Assembly (NCBI GenBank): GCA_036346375.1
Contig: CM070511.1
Location: forward strand, 11,656,001 to 11,720,000
Length of the DNA: 64,000 nt
Direction of reading: 5' to 3'
DNA from: Guadua angustifolia
Taxonomy: Eukaryota; Streptophyta; Magnoliopsida; Poales; Poaceae
Shown: positions 1 through 11,842 of the stretch, one piece after another
Layout of the letters: every line of letters starts with the position of its first letter
Numbering within the stretch: position 1 is the stretch's first letter
Notes under the pieces: generated by a model
What the model was told of the DNA's origin: nothing
Databases searched by the model: none
The model's input: only the letters and a program-made list of their open reading frames with translations
Program-made: the position numbers and the translations under genes

Positions 1-1150
1 CCGAGGCATCCTCGACTCCGAGTCCGGTAGCAGCGAGGACCTCGTCGGTGATGACCACCCCAGGCGTCTTTGTCTGGCCTCTGTTGCCTGGCGTACTCAG
101 ACAACCTTTGTTGCGTGTCTTTGGCGGCTCGATTCAGCGGCGTTGATAAGCGCTTTGGCGGGACTAAGAACCGACAAGTTCCTATCTATCTACTCGACCG
201 CCATCTTTGGTGGCGGGCGATAGCTCGTGATGGCAAATTACCTCCGGCCGTCTTTGGGCGGTGCCGCGGACTGGCTTTTCAACGAAGCTTTGGCTCCTTG
301 GTCGTGGCGCCAAATCGAGCGCCCTCGCTCCAACTTCGAGTTGCTATGGCGGCGAGGAGGAGAAAGACTGGATCGCGTCATCCGGGGCAAACGAGCAACC
401 GTGACTTCGCGGCGGCGGTTTATCCGTCTGAGAACGATCCGAGCATCCCGGCAAAGCCATCATAAAAGCTTTCAAGTTCAGCGTCCGCGACCGGCGCCTT
501 ACTGAGGATTTAGAGATCACCTCAAGGCGATTATGACCAGGGTAAGCTTGGTCTGAACCCCACAGAGGTTGGACCATCTAACTCCAAAAGCGCCGACCAT
601 GGCACCGCAACCAAGAAGCGGAAGCGATCACCGCGAGAACGGCGGATCGCCACGGTGATCGTTTTGGCGAGCGGCGGCGCGAGATCCTTGAAGTCCAGGA
701 TCAAGCTCGGGAAGGGTCCCGACCTCGTCAAGGGCGGCCTCGACCTCATCAGCGCGAAACCAGCCCAGCGGGGGCGGCACAGGCCCCAGCGGCCGATGCG
801 GCCGTAGAAGGCCGAGGCGCCAGACTCGATGAATCGAAATGCACTGTTTCATAGGGCAGCCGACCACAACACAGTGAACTTGCTAGGCAGCAAAGCAAGC
901 TAGAAGCCTTTACGATGGTTGAGAAATGCGTACTCTGAAAAAAGACGCCCGGCGGATAGAGTGAGCGCAGGCGGACCACGGCGACGTCGACTTGGAGTTC
1001 GATGAGGCGGCGCCGCGTCGATGTTATCTTGGCGGACTCGTCGACTTACGATCAGTAGCGAGCTCAAGGCCGCCTCGCGGGCCATCTACCAAGTCACCGC
1101 CGGGAAGCCCATCGAGCAGCATTGCAAGTGGGCTGGGGCCACTATCACCT
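1..1150 (+). other. Degenerate gag-side sequence of the Tat gypsy element
   Basis: GC-rich DNA upstream of the protease. By position it should be the end of gag and the gag-protease linker, but I recognise no capsid domain or zinc knuckle in any frame. Short open frames on both strands overlap each other and look like chance frames in GC-rich sequence. Confidence 0.4.
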
Positions 1151-1162
1151 TCTCTCCGAAGG

Positions 1163-1640
1163 ACGCACTCCAAGGTATGGCCCAAGATCTGAAGACCGCC
1201 TTGGTCGTGACCCTGACCATCAGCAACACTGCGGTCGGTCGTGTCATGGTCAATGGCGGTAGTTCCCTTAACTTGCTATAGGCTAGAGTGCTTGACCGGA
1301 TGCAGATTCCCCGGTCGAAGGTCAAGAACATCGCTGTCCCCTTCTTCGGGATCGTCCCTGGAAGCTCGTCCATCCCTTTGGGGCAGGTGATCTTGCCCGT
1401 CACCTTCGGTGACTCAACCAACTTCCGCATCAAGCTGATCACTTTCGAGGTGGTCGAGGGGGACCTCTCGTACAACGCCATCCTTGGGCGGCCTGCCCTG
1501 GTCAAGTTCATGGCGGCCAACCACTATGGCCATCGGTGTATGGTGCCGGTCCCAGCGGCATCATAACCGTCTTGGGCGACCTCTGGCGCGCCGCGGATCA
1601 CGAGACAAGGCCTTGGCCCTTGCTGCATGCTGCCCAGCGA
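1163..1640 (+). pseudogene. Retropepsin-like aspartic protease of the Tat gypsy element (broken)
   Basis: The frame at 1021-1281 ends in the motif VMVNGGSSLNLL, matching the retrotransposon protease active-site region in which an Asp normally precedes Gly/Thr-Gly-Ser-Ser. Here the Asp position reads Asn. An in-frame TAG at 1279-1281 interrupts it, and the same frame resumes at 1282-1566 through a typical flap/second-lobe region with the signature NAILGRPAL near 1475-1500. After about 1550 the family pattern continues in another frame (GIITV), so there is also a frameshift. The enzyme would normally cleave the gag-pol polyprotein. The replaced catalytic Asp, the stop and the frameshift each argue that this copy is dead. 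Confidence 0.75.
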
Positions 1641-1837
1641 GGCCAGGCGGCGGTGGCGCTTCGTCTGGCGGCGATCGGCCAGTGAGGCGACAAAGGCTGT
1701 GCCCCTCGAGGAAGCGACCGGCCAAATGCATCCATGTTTGGTGGTGAGTTCCAAATAGGAACTCGAGCTCGTCACTTTCCTCCGCGCCAACAAGGGCATA
1801 TTAAGCAGGAGCCAGCGGACATGCTGGCGTCGAGAAA

Positions 1838-2700
1838 GTGATCGAGCACAAATTGCAGGTGAGACCCGACTCTCGACCTGTATGCCAGAAACTGCGTCGT
1901 TTCTCCCCTGAGAAAGTCGTGGTCATCAAGGAGAATCTCGACAAGCTCTTGAAGGCCGGTTTTATTCGTGAGATCGACTACTCCGAGTGGCTGGCCAACC
2001 CGGTCATTGTCCAAAAGAAGGGCGGAAAGTGGAGAATGTGCGTGGACCACAGGGGGTTGAACTCGGCTTGCCCGAAGGATAACTTCCCGCTCCCACGCAT
2101 CGACGGATCGTCGACTCCACCGCATGACGCCAAGATCTTGAGCTTCTTGGATGCCTATTCGAGGTATCACGAGATCAAGTGGCGGTTGGCGACAAAAGCA
2201 AGGCGTCGTTCATCACCCGTTCGGCTTTTCTTTACTACGACTATGTCGTTTAGTCTGCGCAATCACGGGGCCACGTTCAGCGTCGATGACCAAGGCGTTC
2301 GACCCTCGGATCGGTCGCAACCTTGAGGTCTCGTGGATGACATCATCGTCAAAAGCCCTTCGGCGACCACGTTCGAGACCTCGAAGAAACCTTCAACAAC
2401 TGAACAAGCACAAGATCAAGCTCAATCGAGAAGCGCGTGTTCGCGCCGCGCCGGGAAGGTGCTTCGGCTACATGATCGGGGCTCGGGGTTGGCGAACCGA
2501 AAAAGATCGGCGATCGAGAAGATTGCACCCGACCTCGGTCAAGCGGTCGCGAGCCTCACCGCGCATAGCGCCCTCGGCAATTCATCTCGAGGCTCGGCGG
2601 CGTGGGCTTCCATTCTTGAGGGCTCTGCGCAAGCAAAGACTTCAGTGGACCTCGGAGGCCTGGCGGTCTTCGGCGAGTGAAGGTATACTGTCAACCCCAC
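1838..2700 (+). pseudogene. Reverse transcriptase of the Tat gypsy element (broken)
   Basis: The frame 1838-2326 contains classic Ty3/gypsy RT blocks: LLKAGFIREI, then WLANPVIVQKKGGKWRMCVD, CPKDNFPLPRID and FLDAYSRYHEI. After about 2190 the match breaks and jumps frames. The catalytic motif region reads MDDIIVKS in the frame opening at 2333, so the Tyr or Phe and first Val of the (Y/F)VDD box are not in frame with the upstream part. The RT would copy element RNA to cDNA. Several breaks are one- or two-base losses, for example near 2100-2110 and at 2165-2180, where the spelling departs from the family at a CAG/CCAG-like site. Confidence 0.85.
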
Positions 2701-3190
2701 CCGCTACGACTATGCAACCCGGCGAGAGTTCTTGCTCTACTGCGGCCACCGCCAGCGATCGAGTTGTCTGGTGGTGGCGGGGATCTCGGCGACACCGATC
2801 TATTATGTCGTGAAGTCTTGCGGCGAAGAGCGTTACCCGCAGTACAAAAAGCTGCCGCTCTTCTCATGGCCAGCGCAAGCCGGCGTTATTTCGGGCACAC
2901 TCGTGGTCGTCTGAGCAATTTTCGCTCGGGGACATCTTGCGGAACCGGAGGGTGGCGGGCAAATCGCCAAGTGGGCTATGGGTGGTGGCATTCGATGTCG
3001 GTCGTAGCTCGAGCAGCGCGCCATCAAGTCGCGGTGCTCGCCGACCGTGGTCGGCGAATCTCGCAACTCGCTTGCGCGAGCAGTCGAGGAAGAAAAGCTA
3101 CGGACCATGTTCTTGATGGCTCGAGATCCTTCAAGCGCTTCGGGGCTAAATTCTCATTCTCACCCAGCGGCGACCACTAGTCGTGGTTAA
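2700..3190 (+). other. Degenerate RT-connection to RNase H region
   Basis: By position this is the RT thumb/connection to RNase H segment of the Tat gypsy pol. Short stretches resemble it: around 2775-2905 the frame includes TPIYYVVKSCGEERYPQYKKLP. No continuous frame survives. Confidence 0.5.
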
Positions 3191-3480
3191 CCGGGTTCAG
3201 CGACCAACAACGTGACCGAGTATGAAGCTCTCTTGGTGGGCCTACAAGCTTGCAAGGCGTTGGGCGTGCGTCGGTTGGTCGTCAAAGGCGACTCCCAGCT
3301 CATCATCAATCAGTACAACAAGGAGTACCAGTGCTCGGAAGACTCGATGGCGAAGTACCTGGCAAATCGCAAGATGGAGAAATGGTTTGAACACGGAGCT
3401 CGGCACATACCGGGAGAGACAACTCGAGTGCCGACTCCCTCTCCAAGCTCACCTCTTCCGACGACGAGGTCCCGCCCGAT
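3190..3480 (+). pseudogene. RNase H domain of the Tat gypsy element (partial)
   Basis: The frame at 3212-3532 begins with the pattern NNVTEYEALLVGLQACKALG followed by VKGDSQLIINQ. This is the RNase H core (Glu in the TEYEAL helix and Asp in GDSQL) seen in plant Tat-type pol. The segment then shifts frame after about 3415. The domain would remove the RNA strand of the RNA/DNA hybrid. It sits between RT and integrase as expected for Ty3/gypsy. Confidence 0.8.
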
Positions 3481-3486
3481 GTCATC

Positions 3487-4761
3487 TTGGAGACGTTGGC
3501 GGCTCCCTCGATCTACGACCAGGAGGTCTTGATCGCCGTGGTCGAAGGTATTCCCTCCTGGGCTGAACCAATTCATAATTTCCTTGCAAGGGGCGACCTA
3601 CCGCCTGACCCTGCCGAGAGGAGCAGGATCAAGCGCCGGTCGAGTTTGTACACGCTCGTCGAGGGGACGCTCTACGGGCGGAATGTTTCCGGCATTCTGA
3701 CGTGGTGCATCTCTACGGAGGAGGGTAAGTACCTGTTAAATGACATCCATTTAGGCCTCTGTGGAGCACATTCTTCGTATAGGACAATGGTCGGCAAGGC
3801 ATTCCGTATGGGTATTATTGGCCTTCGGCGCTTCAGGATGCCCATGATATTGTCCGCACCTGTCGAGCATACCAGTTTCACGCCCGGAAGTCGCATCAAC
3901 CGCGCTCGCGCCGGACTATCCGCTTGCTGGCCCTTCTCGGCGTGAAATTTGGACATCCTCGGCCCTTTTCCTCGGCGATCGGGGCAAAAGTTCTGTTCGT
4001 TCTTTGTTGACACTTTTACCAAGTGGATTGAAGCCGAGCGGTCTCGACCATCCTTTGCTTTCGGCGGCGTCCGTTTCTTCCGCTTGTTCGTGGTCACCAA
4101 GTCGGGGTCCCATGCAAAATTATCGTGACAATGGTACTCGGTTTACGGTGAGTTATTCGGGGAGTTTTGCGAGGACCTCGGCATCAAGGTATGCTTAACC
4201 CGGTGGCTCACCCTCGAACAGCGGAGGCGGCGGAGCGCCAGCGGACAAATCGTCGGGGCATCAAGAAACGAGTTGCAGATGAGCTCGAGCGCTTCTGACA
4301 AGACACAGGTGGAAGAACTTCCCACCGTCTTATGGTCTATTAAATACCCGGTCGGTAGAGCCACAAGGTCCACTCCCTTCCAGCTCGTGTTCGGTATTGA
4401 AGCCGTCCTGCCTCCTGAGGTTACGCTGGGCTCTGCTAGGGTTAGCTTGGTTGACCAGGTTGACTTCGAGCGCGAACGGTATCTCGACCTTACCCTCGCA
4501 GAAGAAGTAAGATGCCGTGCACTGCTACGATCAACGCACTACCTGCAAGCTCTTCGCAGACATGCGTCTTGGTCGGTACGACCTAGGAAGCTCCTTGTTG
4601 GAGACCTAGCCCTGAGACGGATTCAGGGCTCGTCCAACACCAACAAGTTATCCCCGTGGTGGGAGGGCCCCTATAGAGTCGTTTCAACAGATCGCACGGG
4701 GGCTTACCGGCTAGCGATGCCCGATGGCAGAGAGCTCTCTAGCTCGTGGAACATAGATTAG
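3487..4761 (+). pseudogene. Integrase of the Tat gypsy element (broken)
   Basis: The frame 3487-3945 carries the linker (PSWAEPIHNFLARGDLP) and the start of the HHCC zinc-binding region (LLNDIHLGLCGAHSSYRTM), which continues in broken form to about 3900. Core-domain pieces appear in different frames: a DTFTKWIEAE-like block near 4005-4035 and DNGTRFTV near 4128-4150. The C-terminal part is clean in the frame 4273-4761, with TPFQLVFGIEAVLPPEV, then LSPWWEGPYRV and a terminal DGRELSSSWNID block before the stop. Integrase would insert the cDNA. At least three frameshifts are needed to explain the layout. Confidence 0.85.
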
Positions 4762-5414
4762 CTTCGAAAGTTTTATGTGTAATTTCTATACCTTACTTTT
4801 GAATAAAGATGTTATTTTATTCTCGATCTTTACTTCTTTCCTTTGTTGACATTGCACTGTAATTTTTGTCCGAGACTTTTTCGAGTACGACCTTCGTGCA
4901 CTGCGCACTCGCTCTTGGTTTGAGCATCGCGAGCTTAACGTTCACCCCCAGTGGTCGAGCTAAACGTAAGCCGAATCTCTTCGCAACCCGGCTCTCCCCC
5001 TGTGCCCGGGCTCGAGCCAAAAGCCTCGCAGTTTTGACCATTGAGGAGTGCGCGCGGTTGTGGTCGTGATTCGAACGTTCGTTTGGGTGTGACCATCTCT
5101 TTATCGAGTTCGCTTTTGTCACATTCTTTCCCTGCACACCTTTCCTCAACTCTACAGGTCGTGGCCATTTGCCTACGTCTAAATCTTGTGCCCAAGGCCG
5201 ACGTTGCTCGACCTTGGACCCAACGGGGGCTGGATGAGGATATCCTATCGGCGCATGACCTAAAGAGCATGACTAAGAGCGAAAAGGGCAAACTCCAAAT
5301 ATCCTCGGCTATGAATTTAAATCAAGACAAGATTTCTTTGTTCTCCAAAAGAAATCTAGCTCTATTAGAACATTTTATTTTTAAGTGTTTTTACAGGTCG
5401 GTCGGCGGGTTCAT
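4762..5414. other. Spacer between pol and the antisense ORF of the Tat gypsy element
   Basis: No coding domain recognised. The segment separates the + strand pol stop from the minus-strand extra ORF. Convergent polyadenylation signals are plausible here (an AATAAA lies near 4801), but this is inferred. Confidence 0.4.
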
Positions 5415-6143
5415 CTACAGATCGGCCATCTCGCGGGTGAGCTTCTCCTGCTCGAGCTCGGCTACCTTGGCCCTCAAGGTCGATAGCTCGCTCTGGTATT
5501 GGAGGGCTTCCTTGGAGGCATCCACAGCTTGGCGCCGTTCATCTTTGAGTTGGGCCAGGGCGCTCTTCGCTGCTTTGCTGGCGCACCCAAGCTTCTCTTC
5601 AAGCCCCAGGATCTTGGCCACAAGCTCGGGAGATGCCTCCGGGAAGGAAGGCGCCCGCTCCGCAGCGGCCTTCTCCAGCGCTTCGACCTTGGCCCACTCG
5701 GTCTCGAGCGCCTCGCTAGCACGACCAAGCTTCTCCTCGTGCCCCAGGATCTTGGCCTCAAGCTCGGGAGATGCCTCTGGCAAGGAAGGCGCTTGCTCCG
5801 CAGCGACCTTCTCCAGCACTTCGACCTTGGCCCGCTCGACCTCGAGCGCCATGGCCGACCGCGCGCGCTCTTGCTCCACGGCCTTGTAGCCAAACTCACG
5901 CTCGGAAGTCCTGGCCTGCTCGAGCTCGGCCGCGTGGGCCACCTCCTGCGCCCTCATCGTCTGGCGCAGGTCGTCGAGCTCCTTGGTCTTCTGCTCGAGC
6001 TCCTCCTGCTCGACCTCGATGGTCACGATGAACTTGGAGCGTTCGGCTTCCCGCGCCTCCACCACATCCATGAGGCCCTTCAGTACGGCGGCGTGCTCCT
6101 GAAGGCCTTTCAGCCCTTGGGAGACGTTGTCAATTGCCTTCAT
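5415..6143 (-). pseudogene. C-terminal coiled-coil part of the antisense extra ORF (Tat gypsy)
   Basis: A 242-codon frame opening at an ATG (6143-6141). It is rich in Glu, Ala, Lys, Arg and Leu with long heptad-like runs, so a coiled coil is predicted over almost its whole length. Two internal near-repeats of about 40 residues are visible, each with the pattern APSxPEASPELxAKILGxEEKLG. In Tat-lineage elements such coiled-coil tails follow the domain named 'putative gypsy type transposon' (Transposase_28). The matching N-terminal part lies upstream on the same strand at 10110-11430, across the inserted solo LTR. The role of this ORF in the retrotransposon is not established. I list it as a fragment because its natural N-terminus is elsewhere. 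Confidence 0.7.
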
Positions 6144-7111
6144 GATAGAGAGTGGCGTAAAATGAGAATAGGAACAAGGGAGCTCGAGCTAACATGCAGC
6201 AAGGTGCGCGATGGGGTCCTTACCTCATGAAGACGGGTCTCAAGGCTTGCGCGGGTGAACTCTTCGCGCTTGTCAATACGGTCGTGGGAGATCTCCTCCT
6301 CGCCGACCTGCGCTTCTAAGCCGGAGCCGACCGCGACCAACCCCGATGCGCTTGGGCCAAGACCCTCGATCTCATGGCGGCGGCGACACAGTGTCTGTCG
6401 CCTCCTTGGCGGATTCAACTTCGCCGGGGGGAGGCGGCAGCGGCGTTAGCCCCGACCTCCGTGGTCGAGGCCGCTTCGCCTTGAGATCGGGGAGGCGATA
6501 GCGGATCCGCCAGCGCGATCTCCATGGCCTTCGGCCTCCGTGGCACAGGATGCTACAACCGCGGCCGCCAGCGGCCGCGATTAGGCGGTCTGCGACGCCT
6601 TTGGGGTGTGGCCATCTTCGACGGTCGGTGGCGCCACGACCTCGGCGCCCGGAGCGACCGTGGTCGAGAGAGCCTGGGGCGTCACCACGGTTGCGACCGT
6701 GGTGCTCGGGTGCCTTCCCCCGCGTCGACCTCGGGAGGATCGGCAGCAGCGGCTGAGTCGTAGGCCTCGCCAGTGTCGTAGTCCTTGCTGGTCGCGGGTT
6801 GGATATCCTCGGCTGAGTCGTCGAGCCCTTGGTCGAACTTCACGACGGGCCCACTTCGGGGCCCGAAGAAGTCTTGGCCTTCGGCTCGGGCGGCGAGGAG
6901 CCAACCGAAGAGTCCTCCTCCTCGAACTTCGGACTATACTCGACAACGACCATCGTCAATACGGGCAAGTCTCGAGCGTGGGCGCTCAAGGTCTGCGATT
7001 AAGAACAGACGCTATGCCCGAAAAACACGAAGGGGGCGGAGTGAACTGAAAAAGCCAAAGAGCTTACATGGGTCGTCGGCCTCCGCCTTGTTGAGGGACG
7101 GCGTAGGTCTT
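6144..7111 (-). pseudogene. Low-complexity middle part of the antisense extra ORF
   Basis: GC-rich sequence on the same strand between the coiled-coil part and the inserted solo LTR. Minus-strand frames are Arg/Pro/Ser/Ala-rich and broken. By position this is the disordered linker of the extra ORF, but I see no domain. The + strand frames here are taken as shadows. Confidence 0.4.
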
Positions 7112-10075
7112 TGTCGGGACCCGAATTTGCAAATCCGGACCCTCTGTGTATTCAGCACTAGTCTAGGATCACGCTAGTGCACACAGTCTCAACATTGGTA
7201 CATATCACAGTCATAACCAACGAAATAATAAGTACTTTGATTAAATACTCAAACTAGTTGATCGACCTTATGGTCAAGTTACAAAGATCGCCTCATGAGC
7301 GAAGACTTATTAAAATATTCAAATCGCAATGAAATAAAATAAACTCGTGGCGCCAACCAATTTGCCACGAACTAATGGCCGGGCTCGCTCCTAGTTTGTC
7401 GGCTCCTCGATACTCCTCCTCTGGCGGGGTTTGCTTCTTCTTCAAGCTGAAGTTGTGTTGTTGTGGGGTGAGTACTTTGAGCACTTTCGGCAAGTCATGC
7501 CTGAAATGCAATTCTAATATTCTACATGCATGGCTTAGTACAAAGGATAGGCTATGGTTCATGAGCGGTACATCATTCAAGGTAAACAGTAATAGATTGC
7601 AAAGCAGTAAAACAGTAGTAGGAATAATAGCTTTCACAAACATTTCAATCGTAAATCATTTTTCTGTCCTAAGTCCAGTTCATCATTACCAACCCAAGCA
7701 TTTTCCATAAACAAGTCATTTTCATGAAAATCTAACCCTTGATCGTAATCACCGAGCGATGCTCGTTACTGTGAAACACGGCTATTCGAATAGGTTGTAC
7801 ACTCTGCGAGAGGTTATACACTTTACCCACAAGATCTTGTCAAATACCACAAAGGCAAATAACCGTAACGAAGCCTTTCCAAAGTTCCATCTAAACTTCG
7901 ATCTTGCCGCTAAGGTTTCAACACTGGAGGGACTGGTTACCACACCCAGGGCCCCCCTCTTGCGTCATGTGAGTTCTCATTCCGCTTCTCCGGGCCTCAC
8001 ACCACCACGACAGTACCAAAGAATAGATTTCCCATCTTACTTAGCTAAGCCCGTCCCATTACGGAGCTTGTGGTCATATGAGAGACTTCAGTTCAAATGC
8101 TGCAAGGTTAAGTCCTTAGTTGACCGAGGCAAGACTAACCAAGTGTAACTCAAATGTCCATGTCCAATAAAAACCAAATACGACCGCCCAGTTGCCACTC
8201 TTGGCCCACCAGAAACAATCTTGCCATTTGCCCCAGTCTAAATCATTTTCCCACCCCGGTTCTTTACCATTGCACCACGTGCCATCATCAACTCAATAAC
8301 ACATGTCTCATTCACAAAACATGTTCCATATCTCATTAAGTCATTATTTACTTTGGTGTTCCAAAATCATGAATTGTCCTCGTGGCAGGCTAAGCACACT
8401 ACTTCGGTCTACTCAACCCATGTTGGCAAATTATTAATGTCCAACTATTAATTCATAACCTAGGGTGACAAAGGATTCATGGCCTACAATTATATATGAC
8501 AAGGTGGCATACAGCAACTAGGCATTTAACTAATCCCAAACTTATTCAAAGTCATTTCTATCAAATTAGCATGCAATAGTTTAAATCAAAATAATTTGCT
8601 CTAATAGGTTCAACATGATCAAACACAACTTGCCTTCAAAAAGTGCTGGTTCTGGTTCCTGAACTTGCTCCTGGGTCAGAACTTCTCCCTCGAAACCTTC
8701 GGGCACTTCAACGTCTAACGCGTACGCAAATAAATAGCAATAAATAAATAAAACAGAGAGCAACTCAAGCCTAAAATTCAAATAAAATTCATAAACAGAA
8801 AGAGCTTGATTTTACAAATTTATAGAAATTGGAATCACTCGAATCGGAGTTAAAACACAAAAGTTATAAGCGTTTGAAGTTTCAAAATATATTTAAAATC
8901 AATATTCCGAATTAAATAAATATTTTCTTTTTCGAAAATTAATTATTCGTCATCCGTGACACGTGTCGCCACCAGAGAGTGACCGCGGCCTTCTTGGCGT
9001 CAGCCACAGCGGCTCCGTCTTGGCGTCGGCATGCGTCATCATTGACTCAGCGGCAGATGGGACCCACAAGGCGTCGGCATAGCGTCACCGATCCGGTCGC
9101 GGATGACATGCGAGCCCGTCTTTGTCGGCGACACATGCGCCTGATGCCTGGCGCGGTGCGGCCAGCGTGTGGGTCGCGTCGTCGGTGATCTGCGCCTGAT
9201 GAACGGCGGCGTGGCGCTGCGGTACGCCCTCGGTTGCATCTAACGGTCGAGGTTATAAGGTGAGGTTCTTGTTTTGCGGGCGGCGTGGCGAAATGCGGGT
9301 CGTTGGCGCGTGATCGGACGGATGTGGGCTTCGGGCGGTGGAAGCGGTCTTGGCGGCGCCGCTTCACCGGGCTGGGGAAAACGACGTCTTGTGTGGCGTT
9401 TCCGAAGTTCCTCGGCGTGAAAAGTGATGCTTCCGTGGCAACGCACGAGGTGAGTTCGAGGATAGCACGGCGCGGCGGAGAGTGGCCGTGGCGGTGGAAC
9501 GGCGCAAAAACTTCGGCGGGTGACTTCGAACCGGCGAGCTCGTCGTGCGGCGGCGGCGTCTCGGCGGCGTGGAATGTACGGACGAGTCGCGGCGCAAGGT
9601 GGGGATCTAACCCGTGGCGGCGCATTAAATAGCCCCTCGGCGTCCCGTGAAAAACGCGGAGACCGAGGCCCACACTGGCGGCGGTGGAATCCGGCGGTGA
9701 ATAGGATTGGTCGGCGTGGCGCAGCGTGGGCCCTTGGAGGAGATCTAACGGCTACTGCGTTAGGGTTTCCGAGCAGGCCACATACTCGACCCGATCTTGT
9801 TCACGGGATTTTTAATCCTTTTCCGATTAAAAATATTTCTGAAAATAAAATAATTTATTTGGGGCATTAAAAATATCGAGAAAAATTCGGAAAAATTCCC
9901 AAAAATATTTTAGGACATTTGTGACTCAAATAAAATATTTCCAGCAAAATCTTATTTTAACTTTTCTATTATTTAATTAAGTTGATAAATGGTTTAATTC
10001 AAAATAAATCCAAATAAATTCGAGAAATTCAAAATACCACTAAAATGCAAGAAAAGCAAAAATTGGGATATTCTG
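7112..10075 (-). mobile_element. Solo LTR of the 2.9-kb Tekay-like gypsy LTR family
   Basis: It begins (on +) with TGTCGGGACCCGAATTTG and ends with GGGATATTCTG. It aligns end to end with the two LTRs at 18924-21862 and 27111-30051. No internal region or second LTR adjoins it, so it is a solo LTR left by recombination. Flanking pentamers are GTCTT (7107-7111) and ATCTT (10076-10080), a target duplication with one mismatch. Its last bases differ from the family end GTTACA. On the element's own strand it reads right to left. The U5-side half (7112 to about 8640) is nearly the same as in the other copies, while the U3-side half (about 8640-10075) is strongly diverged. It splits the antisense ORF of the surrounding Tat element. 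Confidence 0.85.
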
Positions 10076-10109
10076 ATCTTGTTGCCCTGACAGCTGCAGG
10101 CGCTTAACT

Positions 10110-11430
10110 TCAGCTCCACACTTTGGGACCTCGGAGCTCACGCCGGTTCTGCGTCATCTGCGGCGGAGACACAGGACCCGAGCTTAGGCGCTCTGGTGAG
10201 TGGGCTCGAAGTCTGGCGGCGGCCAAGCTCTCTGCACTGCGAGAAGGAGCAGTCGAAGATGAAGGAGCACGAGCAGAGGACCCGGGGGCTCGGACATGGG
10301 AATCCTTACCGTGGCGCGGTCGCCCCACACGACGTGAGGTTTTTTCACCTCCTGGCGGACTGCTCCGGGCGGGGGAGGCCTCTTCTTCCCCTTCTTGCCC
10401 TTGTCCCCGTCGGGCAGCGGGAGCATTCTCCTGGCTGTCTCGGTCAGTTCTTGATGATCCTGCGAGCATGCGAGGTTCAAGAGGGGCCTCGTGGACACTC
10501 GAATTGAGTACTTGGTCGGGGTGGCCTACCTCGGCTTTGCGGTGCAGCACGTTCCTCGGCACAGGCTCGTCGAGGGTGTAGTTGTTCGCTGCCTTCCCGA
10601 ATATTTCGTTCATTCGAGCGGCGATCCAGGATTCCTTCGGCGCTGCTGAAAAGACCAAGTCATCAAGAGGAACCAGGGAGTGAATTTGAAGCGAATCTTG
10701 AGGCAATGCAACTTACCGATCGTCCCTTCGCGAGTCAAGTCGTCGCGACCTTGGATCTCATAGAAGGGGTGCTCCCTCCTCCGTAGGGGGAACACCCGAC
10801 CTCTCAGGAAGTCGTTGGCGATGGCCTGCCCGGTGAGGCCTCGCATGGTGCAGATATGGATGGTCGCGATGGCCTCTTGGTCGTCCTCTAGGTCGCCCGA
10901 CTCCGGGGTCTCCTTCTTCCCACTGAGGGGGTACCCTCGAACTCCAGCGCGCCGCCCTCGCCCCGTTTCAGGTAGAACCATCGCTCGGACCATGAGCCAA
11001 GGGAGTCGCGGAAGCGTGTTTGGGGGAAGGACCATGGAATTCCCGTCCGCTGCCGGAAGTAGAGGCATCTGACCACAGGGTCCTTCCTGGTGCGGAAAAG
11101 CGAGAAGAAGCGGAGAAACAACGAGGGGGTGGGAAGGATTCCAAGGAACCCCTCGCACAGGTGAGAGAAGATGGAAAGCAGAAGGATGGAGTTGGGTACC
11201 AGATTGATCAACTCGATCTCGCATACGGTGAGAACGTCTGCGAGAAACTCGCTCTCTGGCATCCGCAGGCCGAAAAGCATGTACTGCACCATGCTGACGA
11301 GCTCGTCGTCCCGTGGCTGCGGCTCGGTCTCCCCGTCCGACAGTCGCCATGACCATGGGTCCAGCAGCCCCAGGCTCTCGAGCTCTTTCATCCTCGTCAC
11401 CGTCAGAGAGCTTTTCCCGAGCTTGGCCAT
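10110..11430 (-). pseudogene. N-terminal part of the antisense extra ORF, Transposase_28-like ('putative gypsy type transposon')
   Basis: I chose the ATG at 11430, which gives MAKLGKSSLTVTRMKELESL. The frame then carries the family pattern MVQYMLFGLRMPESEFLADV, then LVPNSILLLSIFSHLCEGFLG and FLRFFSLF, which I recognise as the Transposase_28 domain of grass gypsy elements. After about 10890 the pattern moves to the frame of 10610-11479, so there is a frameshift. A further frame at 10110-10706 is Ser/Pro/Arg-rich. The ORF continues, after the inserted solo LTR, into the coiled-coil segment at 5415-6143. Its function is unknown. The name reflects the transposon context and is not evidence of transposase activity. 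Confidence 0.7.
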
Positions 11431-11828
11431 GGCGGTTGAGAGGGAATTTTGGTCGGAGGAAGAAGGAGAGTTTAAGCAAGGGGTCAAAAGACTACGAAGA
11501 AGCAGAGAGTTCGGGGAAGTAGCGGCAGTCGCAAAGCTTTATAAGACCGAGGTGCTATGGGCTGGCTGATTAAGGGCATCTCGAAGGGCGCGCCGGTCAG
11601 ATGATATGACAGGAGCAATTTAAGGCTGTGCGGTGGGATCGAGGCGTTGCGAACGGTTCCGCCGTCCGACCGTACTGGAGTTTCGGAGATCAAGAGGCGC
11701 CAGGTGTCGTTTCGCCACGGCCTGGCGTTACGTTTCCGCTCGACCTCGACCTCAAGCAATAAGGTTCTGGAAAACAGCCCCGTCTGTGGAGGCTCAAGGT
11801 CGGCCCGTGTCCCAGCCACGACCTTAAG

Positions 11829-11840
11829 CCTCAGGGGCTA
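11829..11840 (+). promoter_or_regulatory. Polypurine tract of the Tat gypsy element
   Basis: CCTCAGGGGCTA sits two bases before the proposed 3' LTR. Tat-type elements typically carry a G-rich tract of this form just inside the 3' LTR, used to prime plus-strand DNA. The C and T interruptions make it imperfect. Confidence 0.5.
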
Positions 11841-11842
11841 GC

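Noticed and set aside
5041..5889. 282-codon + strand frame beginning after pol
   Set aside because: Its second half is the complement of the coiled-coil ORF and shows Ser/Ala repeat composition. The first half has no recognised domain.
5499..6230. 243-codon + strand frame
   Set aside because: It is the complement of the coiled-coil ORF. Its Leu/Gly/Arg-rich product follows from the other strand's codon usage.
10123..10581. 152-codon + strand frame
   Set aside because: Shadow of the antisense extra ORF of the Tat element. No domain.
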